Positions 48,140 to 58,503 of a stretch of DNA of 64,000 nt are shown one piece after another; the stretch's first letter is position 1, and each line of letters opens with the position of its first letter. The stretch is taken from positions 182,001 through 246,000 of the forward strand of contig JACEFZ010004086.1 in the NCBI GenBank assembly GCA_014155875.1, written 5' to 3'. The notes under the pieces are model-generated. The model did no database searches and had not been told where the DNA came from. It saw only the letters and a list, made by a program, of their open reading frames with translations. Made by a program: the position numbers and the translations under genes. This DNA comes from Cepaea nemoralis. Lineage: Eukaryota > Mollusca > Gastropoda > Stylommatophora > Helicidae.

Positions 48140-48385
48140 GGTACATGCATCAGATGAAGACAATCCACATGTTTGGGCATGTCAGGAGAAGAGGACACCT
48201 GGAGTATATCGTCACAGCGGGAAGGCCGTAGGGGAAGAGAGGCAGTGGGAGACCAAGAGAGAAGATGTTGGACAGTTTGACTTCATGGCATACATGAGCG
48301 TCGGTATCAGAAATGACTGGAGGCGTGAGGACAGAAGACTGTGGAAAATCACGATCGCCAACGCTACAAGGCATGGCCTATAAGA
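48140..48385 (+). pseudogene. RTE ORF C-terminal fragment
   Basis: Plus-strand codons give MKTIHMFGHVRRRGHLEYIV, then after a stop GKRGSGRPREKMLDSLTSWH, and end RSPTLQGMAY. It resembles 31512-31745 and lacks everything N-terminal. Confidence 0.78.
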
Positions 48386-48883
48386 TGAAGAGGACACAGT
48401 ATGTACAAGCCACATTCTGAATACAATATGTTATGCTGATTGTTAGAAAAATATGTAAATTCATATAAGATGGGATTACTTGTCTAAAAGTTTTAAACAT
48501 AATTTAATAAAAAATATTATATGAGAAGTTCAAAGTAATGTTTCCACCATGCATATACTCAAGGAAATCATTCGCAAATCTCAGTTTTCTTCGATTTTCT
48601 GGTGCTTCAATGGTGACAATCTTGCTTGTATAGTAGCAGGTATACCAGCAATGTACCCTGTTCAAACCTAGCGGGTAGTTATTGAGATATGTAATGTCTA
48701 TAGCTTTGTTTCAGATAACGGATGTGTATGTTTTTAGTACTAAAAGTGTGTAAATCTAAGTTGAGCCAATAAGAAACAAAGACTGCAATCTAAGTTGAGC
48801 CAATGAGAAATAAAGACTAGAATCTAAGTTGAGCCAATGAGAAACAATGATGTGAATCTAATTTAAGCCAATGAGAAACAATG

Positions 48884-50892
48884 GTCTGTAAGGTGTGGAA
48901 TGCGCCTGGCCCTGCAGCCAGCAGGGTTAGGATCGACTAGCCTCTCCCAAGGAGGGGTGAAGAGCGAAAATTAGTAGCCTGCCGATGACCCGCAGACTAC
49001 ACAAGTCAACCCCCACCTCCACGTGGTGCAGACCGGGCTAACCATGACCGCGAGGTCATGGGCTAACGGGGCTATGGCTCGCCATAGGGGATGGACTCCC
49101 TGTGGTCAGATTAGTGTCCTAAACCTGCGACTGGCCTAGCAAGCCGGCAGGGGATCTTCATACTGCTCGTAGAAAAACTAAGAAGTATAAACGGACTGAC
49201 CCAACTGAAATAATTAACAGCGAAAATGGAGAACCAATAAGTGAACAAAAACAGATCCTAATAAGATGGAAGCAGTATTTCGAACAACTTCTCAACATCC
49301 CATCAGATGTCACAGGAATTCAAGAGACCTACACAGATGTCACCGAGGAACTAGAACCAGACATACTAAAAGAAGAAATTATAGAAGCCATCAGATTAGC
49401 CCCATTGAACAAATCACCAGGACAGGATGAAATACCAAATGAACTAATTAAAGCAGCAAGGGAAGTAGGAACAGCTTGGCTACATAGACTATTCAACCAT
49501 GTTTGGGTAGAACAACAGACACCACGAGACTGGGGAAACGCCATAATTATCCCAATTTGGAAAAACAAAGGCAGCAAAAGAGATTGCACACAATACAGAG
49601 GCATTTCACTGTTGAGTCATACTGGGAAAATATTTTGCAAAATTCTTGAAAAAAGATTACGAACTACTTTAGAACCCCAGCTAAGCGAAACGCAGCTTGG
49701 ATTTAGGAAAAACAAAGGATGCACAGACGCCATTTTTGCTCTTAGACAACTTATAGAAAAATCAATTGAATTCAATGAAACACTCTACTTAGCCTTTGTC
49801 GACCAAGAAAAGGCATTTGATAGGGTAGATAGAAACAAGCTGTGGGAAATCCTTAAACAATATGGAGTGAGTACACATCTAACAAACCTATGTAGAAGTT
49901 TATACAACAACAGTGAATGCATAGTGAGAGCAACTGGAGGACACTCAGAACCCTTCACCATAAGATCTGGAGTACGACAAGGTTGTGTCCTGTCCCCTCT
50001 CTTGTTCATAACATATATAGACAACATATGTAAAGAAACCAGCCAAGCAGAGACAGCAAGAATACCGCATGACGAGAACACAGAAGAAGAACCATCTGCA
50101 AATCTAACCATTAGAGAACTCCTGTTTGCGGACGACCAAGCACTAATAGCAAAATCAGAAGCTGAATTACAAGACCACATGAATAGTCTAAACGAAATGT
50201 GTAGGGAACATAACATGAAAATTAGCACAAGCAAAACAGAGGTAATGACTATAACTAAAGAAGAACAAACAGCAACAATTCACCTAAACGAACATCCCTT
50301 GAAACAAGTAAAGAGCTTCAAGTACCTAGGAAGTATAATATCATCAAATGGCAGATCAGAAGACGAGATCGAAAATAGGTGCAATAAGGCAAATCAACTC
50401 ATTGGACAAATGGCACCAATACTAAAGAACAAACATGTATCAATAACTACTAAGAAAGCACTTTACAACACAATCTTCCTACCAACTCTGTGCTACCAAT
50501 GCCAAACCTGGACAATGACAGAAAAAGAGAAAAGAAAAATCACAACAACAGAAATGAGGTTCCTGAGAAGAATACTCAACGTATCAAGAAGAGATAAGAT
50601 CAGAAATGAAGAAATCAGGACTAAAGTGGGGGTTAAAGCTGCTCTAGATTTTATTAGAAAGCAGCAAGTCAAATGGTTTGGCCATGCAAGTAGGCTACCA
50701 GTCAACAGCATGCCACAACAAGCAATGATGTACAGACCAGATGGAAACAGAGGAAGAGGCCGACCACGTTGGACGGAGGGAATAACAGAATCCATGGGAA
50801 TGTCGATATACGAAGCCCATAACCGGGCACTCTCACGAAGTTTATACTTCACCTCGACACCGCAAGGTACAAGAGGAACATGATGAGATGAG
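48884..50892 (+). mobile_element. LINE lacking its endonuclease, inserted in the 34-bp array
   Basis: The left 270 bp looks like a LINE 5' leader (GC-rich, no frame; CCCCCACCTCCACGTGGTGC, GACCGCGAGGTCATGGGCTA). It passes straight into RT-proximal codons at about 49159. The 3' end is a short GATGA/GATGAG repeat. The flanks ATGAGAAACAATG (48871-48883 and 50893-50905) look like a target duplication, though array units share this sequence. Confidence 0.85.
49159..50883 (+). CDS. LINE reverse transcriptase ORF, intact RT domain (492 codons from first ATG)
   Basis: The frame is open from 49159, with its first ATG at 49405-49407. RT motifs in order from that ATG are NKSPGQDEIPNELIKA, RDCTQYRGISLLSHTGK, QLGFRKNKGCTDAIF, YLAFVDQEKAFDRV (motif A Asp), GVRQGCVLSPLLFITYI, ELLFADDQAL (catalytic FADD), VKSFKYLGSIISSNGRSEDE and the tail QVKWFGHASRLP. 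There is no stop before 50881-50883. The endonuclease and everything N-terminal are missing, so the copy cannot mobilise itself in the usual way. It differs clearly from the other two LINE families here. Confidence 0.92.
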   Translation, partial: HTARRKTKKYKRTDPTEIINSENGEPISEQKQILIRWKQYFEQLLNIPSDVTGIQETYTDVTEELEPDILKEEIIEAIRLAPLNKSPGQDEIPNELIKAAREVGTAWLHRLFNHVWVEQQTPRDWGNAIIIPIWKNKGSKRDCTQYRGISLLSHTGKIFCKILEKRLRTTLEPQLSETQLGFRKNKGCTDAIFALRQLIEKSIEFNETLYLAFVDQEKAFDRVDRNKLWEILKQYGVSTHLTNLCRSLYNNSECIVRATGGHSEPFTIRSGVRQGCVLSPLLFITYIDNICKETSQAETARIPHDENTEEEPSANLTIRELLFADDQALIAKSEAELQDHMNSLNEMCREHNMKISTSKTEVMTITKEEQTATIHLNEHPLKQVKSFKYLGSIISSNGRSEDEIENRCNKANQLIGQMAPILKNKHVSITTKKALYNTIFLPTLCYQCQTWTMTEKEKRKITTTEMRFLRRILNVSRRDKIRNEEIRTKVGVKAALDFIRKQQVKWFGHASRLPVNSMPQQAMMYRPDGNRGRGRPRWTEGITESMGMSIYEAHNRALSRSLYFTSTPQGTRGT

Positions 50893-51850
50893 ATGAGAAA
50901 CAATGATTGGAATCTGCGTTGAGCCAATGATAAGCAATGACGTGAATCTAAGTTGAACCATTGAGAAACAATGACTGGAATCTACGTTGAGCCAATGAGA
51001 AACAGTGACTGGATTCTACGTTGAGACAATGAGAAATAATGACTAGAATCTATGTTGAGCCAAAGAGAAACAATGACGTGACTCTAAGTTGAGCCAATGA
51101 GAAACAATGACTGGAATCTCCGTTGAGCCAATGAGAAACAATGACTGGAATCTCCGTTGAGCCAATGGGAAACAATGACGTGACTCCTAGTTGAGCCAAT
51201 GAGAAACAATGACGTGAATCTAATTTGAGCCAATGAGAAACAATGACTGGAATCTACGTTGAGCCAATGATAAGCAATGACGTGAATCTAAGATAAGCCA
51301 ATGAGAAACAATGACTGGAATCTACGTTGAGCCAATGATAAGCAATGACGTGACTCTAAATTGAGCCAATGAGAAATATTGACTGGAACCTCCGTTGAGC
51401 CAATGGGAAACAATGACGTGATTCCTAGTTGAGCCAATGAGAAACAATGATGTGAATCTAATTTAAGCCAATAAGAAACAATGACTGGAATCTACGTTGA
51501 GCCAATGATAAGCAATGACGTGAATCTACGATGAGCCAATGAGAAACAATGACTGGAATCTACATTGAGCCAAAGAGAAACAATGACGTGACTCTAAGTT
51601 GAGCCAATGAGAAACAATGATGTGACTCCTAGTTGCGCCAATGAGTAACAATGACTGGAATCTACGTTGAGCCAATGAGTCCCAATGACTGTAATCTACG
51701 TTGAACCAATAAGAAACAATGAATGGAATCTACGTTGAGCTAATGAGAAACAATAAATTCCAATCTACGTTTTGCCAATGCGAAACAATTACATGAATCT
51801 ACGTTGAGTTAATAAAACATAATGACTTGAAACTAAGTTGAGCTAATGGA

Positions 51851-52371
51851 ACAAAGTTACCTATAAATGAAATAAAGTGACGTATTAATGAAACAAAGTA
51901 ACCTATTAATAGCAGTATTGATACCATTAATATATTTTCAATCATTATGGTTTGTAAATGAGATATATAGTGTCTCTGGCTTTCTCGGATAATGGATTGT
52001 CAATGATCTCAATACTTACTGGATCAGAAACCAAGTACTTTCTTTCTTCATGAGACAGCCTTGCCCAAGCGCTATTGTTGCTAATGAACACAGTTGTGTT
52101 TGGCATAGAGAATATCTCATGAAGTCCTGTCAGCTTCAACAAATAAAATACATTTATTTATTTTCGAAATGCGCAAAAACCACATAAAACTGAGAGACAT
52201 CAATCTGTAGAAAAGTATGCAGCAAGTATGTGTGATGAAATAATGTCAAATCTGGAGTGTAATACGCACTTTAGTTTAGTGTGTTGGTTTTGTTTAGTAT
52301 TCAGATTTGTCATTCAAATTGGATTTCACGAATATGGTGAGCAGCATTAAACAATGAATCAAGCATGGGGA
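51851..52371. other. Intron flanks of exon 3, nothing recognised
   Basis: Apart from exon 3 (52020-52133) this is AT-rich sequence without a recognised repeat. Confidence 0.5.
52020..52133 (-). CDS. Stabilin-like exon 3 of window: FAS1 H1 motif
   Basis: This 114-bp exon (38 codons, phase 0/0) has acceptor AAG and a consensus donor GTAAGT directly after codons for S-D-P. It carries the FAS1 H1 signature: TTVFISNNSAWARL corresponds to the usual T-V-F-x-P-x-N-x-A-[FW]-x-x-L, followed by EERKYLV, which matches the helix after H1. The Pro usual in H1 is Ser here. Two sequons (NTT, NNS) agree with an extracellular domain. Confidence 0.88.
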
Positions 52372-52505
52372 ACACATTAGCACTCGGGGTGGGTTCGCCT
52401 GATGGCGAGGGACACTGGTAATAATAAAAGGTATCCCTCACTTAAAAATCAGTCCAGTGGGGACCACGCTCGATTTCAAAGGAGCAAAATAATAAAGATT
52501 AAAAG
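52372..52505 (+). mobile_element. tRNA-derived SINE, family B, 5'-truncated
   Basis: GGGTTCGCCTGATGGCGAGG then GACACTGGTAATAATAAAAG and AATCAGTCCAGTGGGGACCA match the 3' half of 42700-42840, ending in an AATAATAAAG tail. Confidence 0.68.
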
Positions 52506-52719
52506 CAGTACATTAAAATGTCAAGTTAAACGTTCAACTCATACCCCCATATTTCTGTGATTCACTAATGAATAAACCTAAGCAAATATCTTCACTGTTA
52601 GCTACAGTTTAGTTAGAAAGTCGACAGATCATCCTCACCGCACATCGAACAATTCAGTTCTAAGTGCTCGGATCCCCTCCTCAGTAAATCTCGCAGCGTA
52701 TAGCGGTTCACGACACCAG

Positions 52720-53216
52720 TTCTGGGTTGATTTATTAATCAGCTTTGGCTTTCTGCATAGTGTTCTTGTCTGGCCACACCTCTTTTAACTTGCTGTTCTC
52801 GCAGTATGACCATTGTTGTAGGTTCCCAGTCATCATTTGGTTCTCGCAAACGACTTACTTCTCGTAGGGCATTCAGTATATCAGCCTGGTCCATGGCTCG
52901 TCCGCCCCCCCCCCCCTCCCCCCGCCCCAACAGTAGCCTTCCTTGCAAGCCTGTCAGTCTGCTCATTTCCCTGTATACCCGCATGCCCTGGCACAAAAAT
53001 GAAACAAATCTTTGCCAGCCGAGACCGCTCCAGAGACAGCAACCATTCTCTTCGGATCGACCCCTCCTCTATCCTCTTGATCATGTTCATTGAGTCGCGA
53101 AGGAAACATGCCCTAGTGAATGTCTGTGTCTCGAGCCATGTTATTGCTTTACTTACTGCCATGACTTCCATAGTCAGGCTACTTGTGGTCAAGGAAAAGG
53201 CGTCAGTTTAAAGCTA
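52720..53216 (-). mobile_element. RNase-H LINE fragment (RNase H end)
   Basis: Minus-strand codons give LTMEVMAVSKAITWLETQTF, DSMNMIKRIEEGSIRREWLL and CFIFVPGHAGIQGNEQTDRL: the middle and end of RNase H, with the D-S-x-x-[AM] and P-G-H-x-G-x-x-G-N-E blocks. A poly-G/C interruption lies near 52903-52925. It is truncated on both sides. Confidence 0.85.
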
Positions 53217-54280
53217 GTTAAGACAAGATGGTCGTATTATAACATTTGGTAATTATTTACCCATGGTTTGAAGTATTTAGTGATTATAATTATATATTGT
53301 CTTTATCTAAACGTCTTGATACAGATCTGTCACTTGAATGTTCTATTTTGTGATCAGTTGAAGACCGTGTTACTTTATGTATTGTTCTATGTCGAAAAAC
53401 ATTTCCGTTTATGATATACTGAAATTAGCCAATGACTCATCATTTACGTCCATTATCCCGATGTCCGTGTTTCCGACCTGATCACCTGCAAACCCATGCG
53501 ATCCGATCCTTTCTTGGTATTCAGGTCACCCATCAAATTGTGTCTATGCTTTATCAATGGACTATTTTAGGTCAGTATTTTGAGTTGTAGTTACAGTATA
53601 GGAAACAATCTGCTTGTATCAAAGCATTTAGCACCTATTTGCCCATGCGTATGAAATATGTAATTTTTTTTAAATATACGAGAGTCTTCTCATAAGTCTT
53701 TAGCCTGACCATGAAGGAGTAAGCGGAGAAAATTGAAATTTGGCACATGTATAGCTCATTCAAATTTTAATAGACATATGAATTATGAATTTCCCTCCTC
53801 AACTGATTTTCCCAATATGGTGCTTGTTGTTTAAATGATCAATAAACCATGTTTGTTTACATAATCTCGACTCGACGTCTACTGTTTGTTTCTATTTCGA
53901 TCATTGTGTGTTTAACCTGATACCGTCTTTTCTAAGATTAACCCTTCATCTGGGCCTTTGATAGAAACTAATTCTTCTTATGTTTAAAATGCATTAATTA
54001 GCATTTATTATAATCCTGGAAATAACCAATGACTCTTGTTAGAGTCTACCTGCTAGGGAAGAGCCCCGAAAGGATAAGAAAACTCCCATACGCCCAGAGT
54101 TTCTCCAACTTAGCGGACGTTCCACGTTAATGACCCTTCTGTCCTTGACCCATCAAGGTCATGGGTCCACTTTGAACTTGTAGCTTTGGTAGTGGATATA
54201 TCCTTCTCATTGACAGACAGCTGTCACACAAATACCATAGCCGTCACTCGTTAGCTCCATTTTCAGAAAGCACAGAGGAT
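53217..54280. other. No recognised feature
   Basis: AT-rich intronic sequence of about 1.06 kb. I looked for exons, SINE boxes and LINE motifs on both strands and found none I could support. Confidence 0.45.
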
Positions 54281-54835
54281 GAGTTGAGGCAAGAACCGAC
54301 GTCATGGCACTCGGGCCATTCGCATAAACACTCCGTCCTCATCTTCAACAATCAGTGAAGAGTCCTAATACTATTGTACCAGTCGCAATTTGATTATATG
54401 TAAGTGTGGACTTTCCTCGGTAAACTGAATATCGGCCAGATCCTCTAATCACACACTGCTGCACTACTCTCTCCTAGCAATGATGCTGAGGCTGTTCTTC
54501 AACACTATACAAACATTCCAAAGGTCCTTGACCACATCTGCCTTATCGTGCACCAGGACCTCATCCAGCGTGCACATCAGGCCAATCTGTCCGCTTGCTC
54601 GTTTCCCAACACACAGGCATGCCCTGGAGAAGAGATCCAATAGATGACAACTATCTTTGATTTCTGAATTGAAGCCTGCCAGCTTGGAACAGAGTTGGCA
54701 TAGTTCATGTATGAGATAGGTGTAGACTGGACTCCTCCTCCTCCTCCTCCTCCTTTTCCTCCTTCTTCTTCTTCTTCTTCTTCTTCTTCTTCTTCTTCTT
54801 CTTCTTCTTCTTCTTCTTCTTCTTCTTCTTCTTCT

Positions 54836-54871
<36 letters not shown>

Positions 54872-55015
54872 GCCGCCGCCGCCGCCGCCGCCTCTTCTTC
54901 TTCTTCTTCTTCTTCTTCTTCTTCTTCTTCTTCTTCTTCTTCTTCTTCTTCTTCTTCTTCTTCTTCTTCTTCTTCTTCTTCTTCTGCGTTCATCCAGAAT
55001 ATTTTTGGGACGTAA
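54281..55015 (-). mobile_element. RNase-H LINE 3' fragment carrying a long triplet repeat
   Basis: This copy shows GAGTTGAGGCAAGAACCGAC at the left and minus-strand codons for VHDKADVVKDLWNVCIVLKN and SPGHACVLGNEQADRLA (RNase H end). The triplet repeat at 54732-54984 has expanded within or at the 5' edge of the copy. Confidence 0.75.
54732..54984. repeat. Compound triplet repeat (TCC)n-(TTC)n-(TGC)10-(CGC)7-(TTC)n
   Basis: Order on the plus strand: TCC-rich 54732-54762, (TTC)n 54763-54840, (TGC)10 54841-54870, CGC 54871-54892 and (TTC)n 54893-54984. The GC-rich core sits between two long homopurine/homopyrimidine arms. It produces spurious Arg/Glu/Ser/Ala open frames in all phases. Confidence 0.96.
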
Positions 55016-55591
55016 TTGCGTTGTCTCTTTACAGCAGAGCTGCGATATTTGCACCTTTCGGTCGACACATCCGACTTCTGCGGGCATTTGTTGACCGGGT
55101 TAACCTTCCAGGGTGTTTTCGAGGACGGTCAAGTCTCACTGTTTTGGTATCATCCCCATCATAGCTGGTCCATTGAGATCAGCCGGAGACATAACCGTCA
55201 TCCCCAAAGAGAAGGTAGGGGCAGACCATGGGCATTCCCTGCCATCCAAGGAGGCTTTCATAATTGCTCTGGTATTGCGGTGGATAGGACAATGGTCAAG
55301 TTCTGAAAGCTACATAAACAATGAATAGAAAGGAAATGCCCATCTAACTCATTTAGCCTGGTTTATAATGAAAATATTGAACCTCTGAGTACTGTTAAAG
55401 AGAAGGGAAATAAATAAATTGTGTTTCACTTACGGGAATCAAGTAATAAATTGTGGTATGGTGAAGCATATTTTCGTACGTATAGTTTGCGATACTATCT
55501 CAATCTTTGAATAAATTTCGCACGAACATCTAAAAGTATAATTATTATCGAAATGCACAAAATAGTGAAGAGAAAATTAAGGAATACGTAC
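55016..55591. other. No recognised feature
   Basis: The intron between the triplet repeat and exon 2 shows short open frames only. Confidence 0.45.
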
Positions 55592-55654
55592 CCAAATCAG
55601 TGAAGCCATCGCCTTATAATCTGGGTGACGATTGATGAGGTCCATGGCAGTTTC
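55592..55654 (-). CDS. Stabilin-like exon 2 of window: FAS1 first helix
   Basis: This is a 63-bp micro-exon (21 codons, phase 0/0) with acceptor CTGCAG and donor GTACGT. The peptide (ETAMDLINRHPDYKAMASLI plus W) matches the first two helices of a FAS1 domain, where a hydrophobic helix is followed by a P-x-[FY]-x-x-[ML] turn. On its own it is too short to be certain. Its phase, its splice sites and its position between the preceding FAS1 end and the next FAS1 segment make it convincing. Confidence 0.78.
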
Positions 55655-55689
55655 CTGCAGGTAGAAGATGGCGACTGTTTATCTGTTCA

Positions 55690-56519
55690 CAGACATGCAG
55701 AATAGCACGGAGAGACTCGGAGATCTACAGAATAGCACGGAGAAGACTCGGAGATCTACAGAATAGCACAGAGAGACTCGTAGATCTACATAATAGCACA
55801 GAGAGACTCAAGGATTTACAGAATAGCACAGAGAGACTCGGAGATCTACAGAATAGCACAGAGAGACCCTGAGATCTATAGAATAGCATGGAGAGACTCG
55901 GAGATCTGCCGGTTAGCATGGAGAGACTCAGAGATTTACAGAATAGCGCGCAGAGACTCAGAGATTTACATAATAGTGTGGAGAGACTCAGAGATTTACA
56001 GAATAGCACGGAGAGACTCAGAGATCTATGCATAGGACAGAGAGACTCAGAGATCTTTGAAATAGCATAAAGAGACTCAAAGATTTACAGAATAGCACGA
56101 AGAGACATAGAAATATACAGAATAGCACGGAGAAAAATAAAGATATACATAATAGCGTGGAGAGACACATGAATATACAGAATATAACGGAGAGACACAT
56201 AGATATACAGCATAGCACGGAGATACACATATTTATACATAATAGCATGAAGAGACACATATAAATACATAATATTACGGAGAGACACTATTTATGCTTA
56301 CTAGCATGGAGAGATACAGAGATACACTGCCTAGCACGAAGATACACATATGTAAACATAATAGCATGAAGAGACACAGATATATACATAATAACATGAA
56401 GAAACACACAGATATACAGAAAATAACGGAGAGACACATAGATGTACAGCATAGTACGGAGAGGCAATATTTATACGTAATAATATAGAGAGATACATTG
56501 ATATAAAGATAGCATAAAG
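55690..56519. repeat. 30-bp minisatellite, left part, about 28 units
   Basis: The unit is GATCTACAGAATAGCACGGA then GAGACTCGGA. It shifts towards ATACAGAATAGCACGGAGAG-ACACATAGAT to the right. 30 bp is ten codons and most units lack stops, so both strands show long repetitive frames (SLSVLFCKSL and ERLRDLQNST units). Confidence 0.94.
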
Positions 56520-57208
56520 AGTTGAGTTGAGTTGAGCTATGAATCTACATCGTCCCCTCGTTCAACAGCCAGCGAAGAGTCACACTACTAATCGTTCTCA
56601 CCGCTAACTGTTTGAAAGTTCTCCTGGTCTTCCCTCTTAGTTTTGAGATTCCAACAGAACCCCTGCCAGTCCCTCACAATTTCATCCTTTCCATATACAG
56701 GTTCTCAATCTGTTCCTCCACCTTCTCCACCTGGTCCCACAGGCGCACAACTACCTCTCCTTGTCCATAGGTAATCGATCACCAAGAGGTTCATTTCCTG
56801 CCAGCCTATCAGCCTATTTATTCCTCCCGCACTCCCGCATGGCCAGGGCAAAAAATCCACAAAATTATGTGACCTCTGAAGCGAGGTGAGCTATTGCACA
56901 CGAAACATTCCTTTCTCCAATTTACTAAGCATACTCCTTGAGTCCCTAATGAAGACAATGTGTGTTGCAGTGGTCTCCTCTAACCAACGGAATGCCGCTG
57001 TGACTGCTTCCACCTCCATTCTCATGCTGGAGGTCGTAGCCTCATATGCAATACTCTCCTTCTCCAAGAATCATCCATTAGCCTTCGCAATGAAACCCAA
57101 CCACTCCGTCTGTTCCTCCCCAGTGGCCCATCATTATAGATCACAATGTCACCTTTATGTGTATTACTCTGGATCAGTTGTTGCACGGCAAACTCTGTGC
57201 GGCCCGCT

Positions 57209-57451
57209 ACCCCCGATGGGAGTCTCCGTGGCGAAGTGGTCAAGCCGTTTGACTCGGGCTCCGAAGGTTGTGGGTTCGATTCCGGGCCCCGTTCTTCGGT
57301 TCACGAGTTAAATTATTCGGAGACTTCTGTGGGTCGTCGCTAGAGCTACGGAGTTCGTGCTTTATACGACGCTTTCCGCGCTGTGGAAAGAGACCAAGCC
57401 ATGTGGGATAAAACCCGGTGCAATGAAGTCGACCCTGTCGACTTTTTTAAT
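57209..57451 (+). mobile_element. tRNA-derived SINE, family D, 9-bp TSD
   Basis: The target duplication CGGCCCGCT is at 57200-57208 and 57452-57460. The head has box A-like TGGCGAAGTGGTCAAG and a perfect box B GGTTCGATTCC, resembling a Ser/Leu-type tRNA. A 150-bp unrelated body follows, ending in CGACTTTTTTAAT, with a pol III-type T run near 57443-57448. Confidence 0.87.
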
Positions 57452-57913
57452 CGGCCCGCTGCCCATTCTCTGCACTGACGACCCAGTGTTACTATTACAT
57501 TTGTACCAGTCCGTCATGTCTGCCGATACTTCAACCCACTCTTTTTCACGATTGATGGTCTCTAGATCACAAACCTGACGTATAGATATTTTTGTTTGTG
57601 CCATCCAGGACCTGCCTCGTCTTAGCCTATGACGCTTGACCATATCCATGGCCACATGCACGGGGTGATCCCTGTCTGCAGCAACTCTCAGATACCATTT
57701 GCCCTGAAGGACCATATGCCTATCCGCCATTGTTGGTAGCGCCAGGATATACCTCATGCATATAATTGGTGTGTCCTTTGTGTATCCCAGGATTAACCGC
57801 ATGGCAGCATTCTGTATGCGCTCCAACCTTTCAAGCTGGCTCTTTGATACTTCCAGGAGCCCCAAACCATACTCAATGACATAAACTATTAACTGATGCG
57901 AGAACATGTAAAG

Positions 57914-57985
57914 CAGGGGTGGCCATCCTTTTCAGCAGGCGGGCCAAATTTCAGAAATAATATTTCCTGCCGAGCCGCATACCTA

Positions 57986-58040
<55 letters not shown>

Positions 58041-58096
58041 TGTGCGCACGCGTGTTAATTAAAGTAAACAAGCATGCCTCGTGTTGGCCACCCCTG
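57914..58096. mobile_element. hAT-type MITE, 183 bp, with 8-bp TSD
   Basis: Terminal inverted repeats CAGGGGTGGCCATCC (left) and GTTGGCCACCCCTG (right) are flanked by ATGTAAAG (57906-57913 and 58097-58104), the 8-bp duplication of hAT elements. A (TG)n tract (57989-58036, with CG variants to about 58052) occupies the middle. It has no coding capacity. Confidence 0.92.
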
Positions 58097-58451
58097 ATGT
58101 AAAGCATCCCCTGCTCTGCCCCGGTTGCTGCCATCGCCCTCAAAGCATAAAGTCCCCTAACAGCCTTCACCCCTTCACCACCAAAGCCTCCACATGATCC
58201 TTAAAAGACAAACACCTGTCAAAGGTGATACCCAAGTGCTTTAATTTATTCTCTGTACTAAGAGGACATCCTTTCAACATAATACCTGGGACGTCTGCCT
58301 TGACGATATGGTTATCCAGGGAGTACCACACGACAGATGCCTTGTCTGGGATTATAACGGCCCCTGCTGTCCCTGCACCACTCCGTCACCCTGTCTACTG
58401 CCACCTGTAAATCTGCAGCCAAACTTTCCCTATCTCTGCTCTGCCTATACA

Positions 58452-58503
58452 ACACACACACACACACACACACACTCACACACACACACACACACACACA
58501 CAC
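58452..58503. repeat. (AC)n microsatellite
   Basis: It lies exactly between the truncated 5' end of the LINE and the resumed 30-bp array. Confidence 0.95.

Larger units (their letters stand above)
48752..51850. repeat. 34-bp minisatellite of CCAAT-box units, split by a LINE
   Basis: The unit is GACTGGAATCTACGTTGAGC then CAATGAGAAACAAT. About 4 units precede the LINE (48752-48883) and about 28 follow it (50893-51850). Most units contain AGCCAATGA, a match to the NF-Y consensus RRCCAATSR, at a spacing near 34 bp. Units degrade towards the right end. Confidence 0.94.
56520..58450 (-). mobile_element. RNase-H LINE, longest copy, inserted in the 30-bp array
   Basis: The minus strand from 58450 carries the RT thumb (GITFDRCLSFKDHVEALV), connection (SQLERLERIQNAAMRLILGY, TPIICMRYILALPTMADRHM, YLRVAADRDHPVHVAMDMV), the RNase H start (GDIVIYNDGPLGRNRRSGW) and a 3' UTR ending in a (GTTGA)n tail at about 56520-56535. 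RT palm and endonuclease are missing, and the 5' end abuts (AC)n. A SINE (57209-57451) and a hAT MITE (57914-58096) are nested in it. I place the family near jockey/I-type LINEs with RNase H. Confidence 0.88.

Noticed and set aside
53690..53830. Possible mariner-type MITE
   Set aside because: A sequence like ACGAGAGTCTTCTCATAAGT is suggestive, but I found no matching inverted end or TA duplication.
54464..55087. Long Arg-, Glu-, Ser- and Ala-run open frames
   Set aside because: They arise from the compound triplet repeat. Only the flanking LINE RNase H codons are real coding history.
57219..57300. Possible tRNA gene
   Set aside because: Box A and B are good, but the anticodon arm and acceptor stem are not convincing. 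It is the head of a SINE with target duplications.
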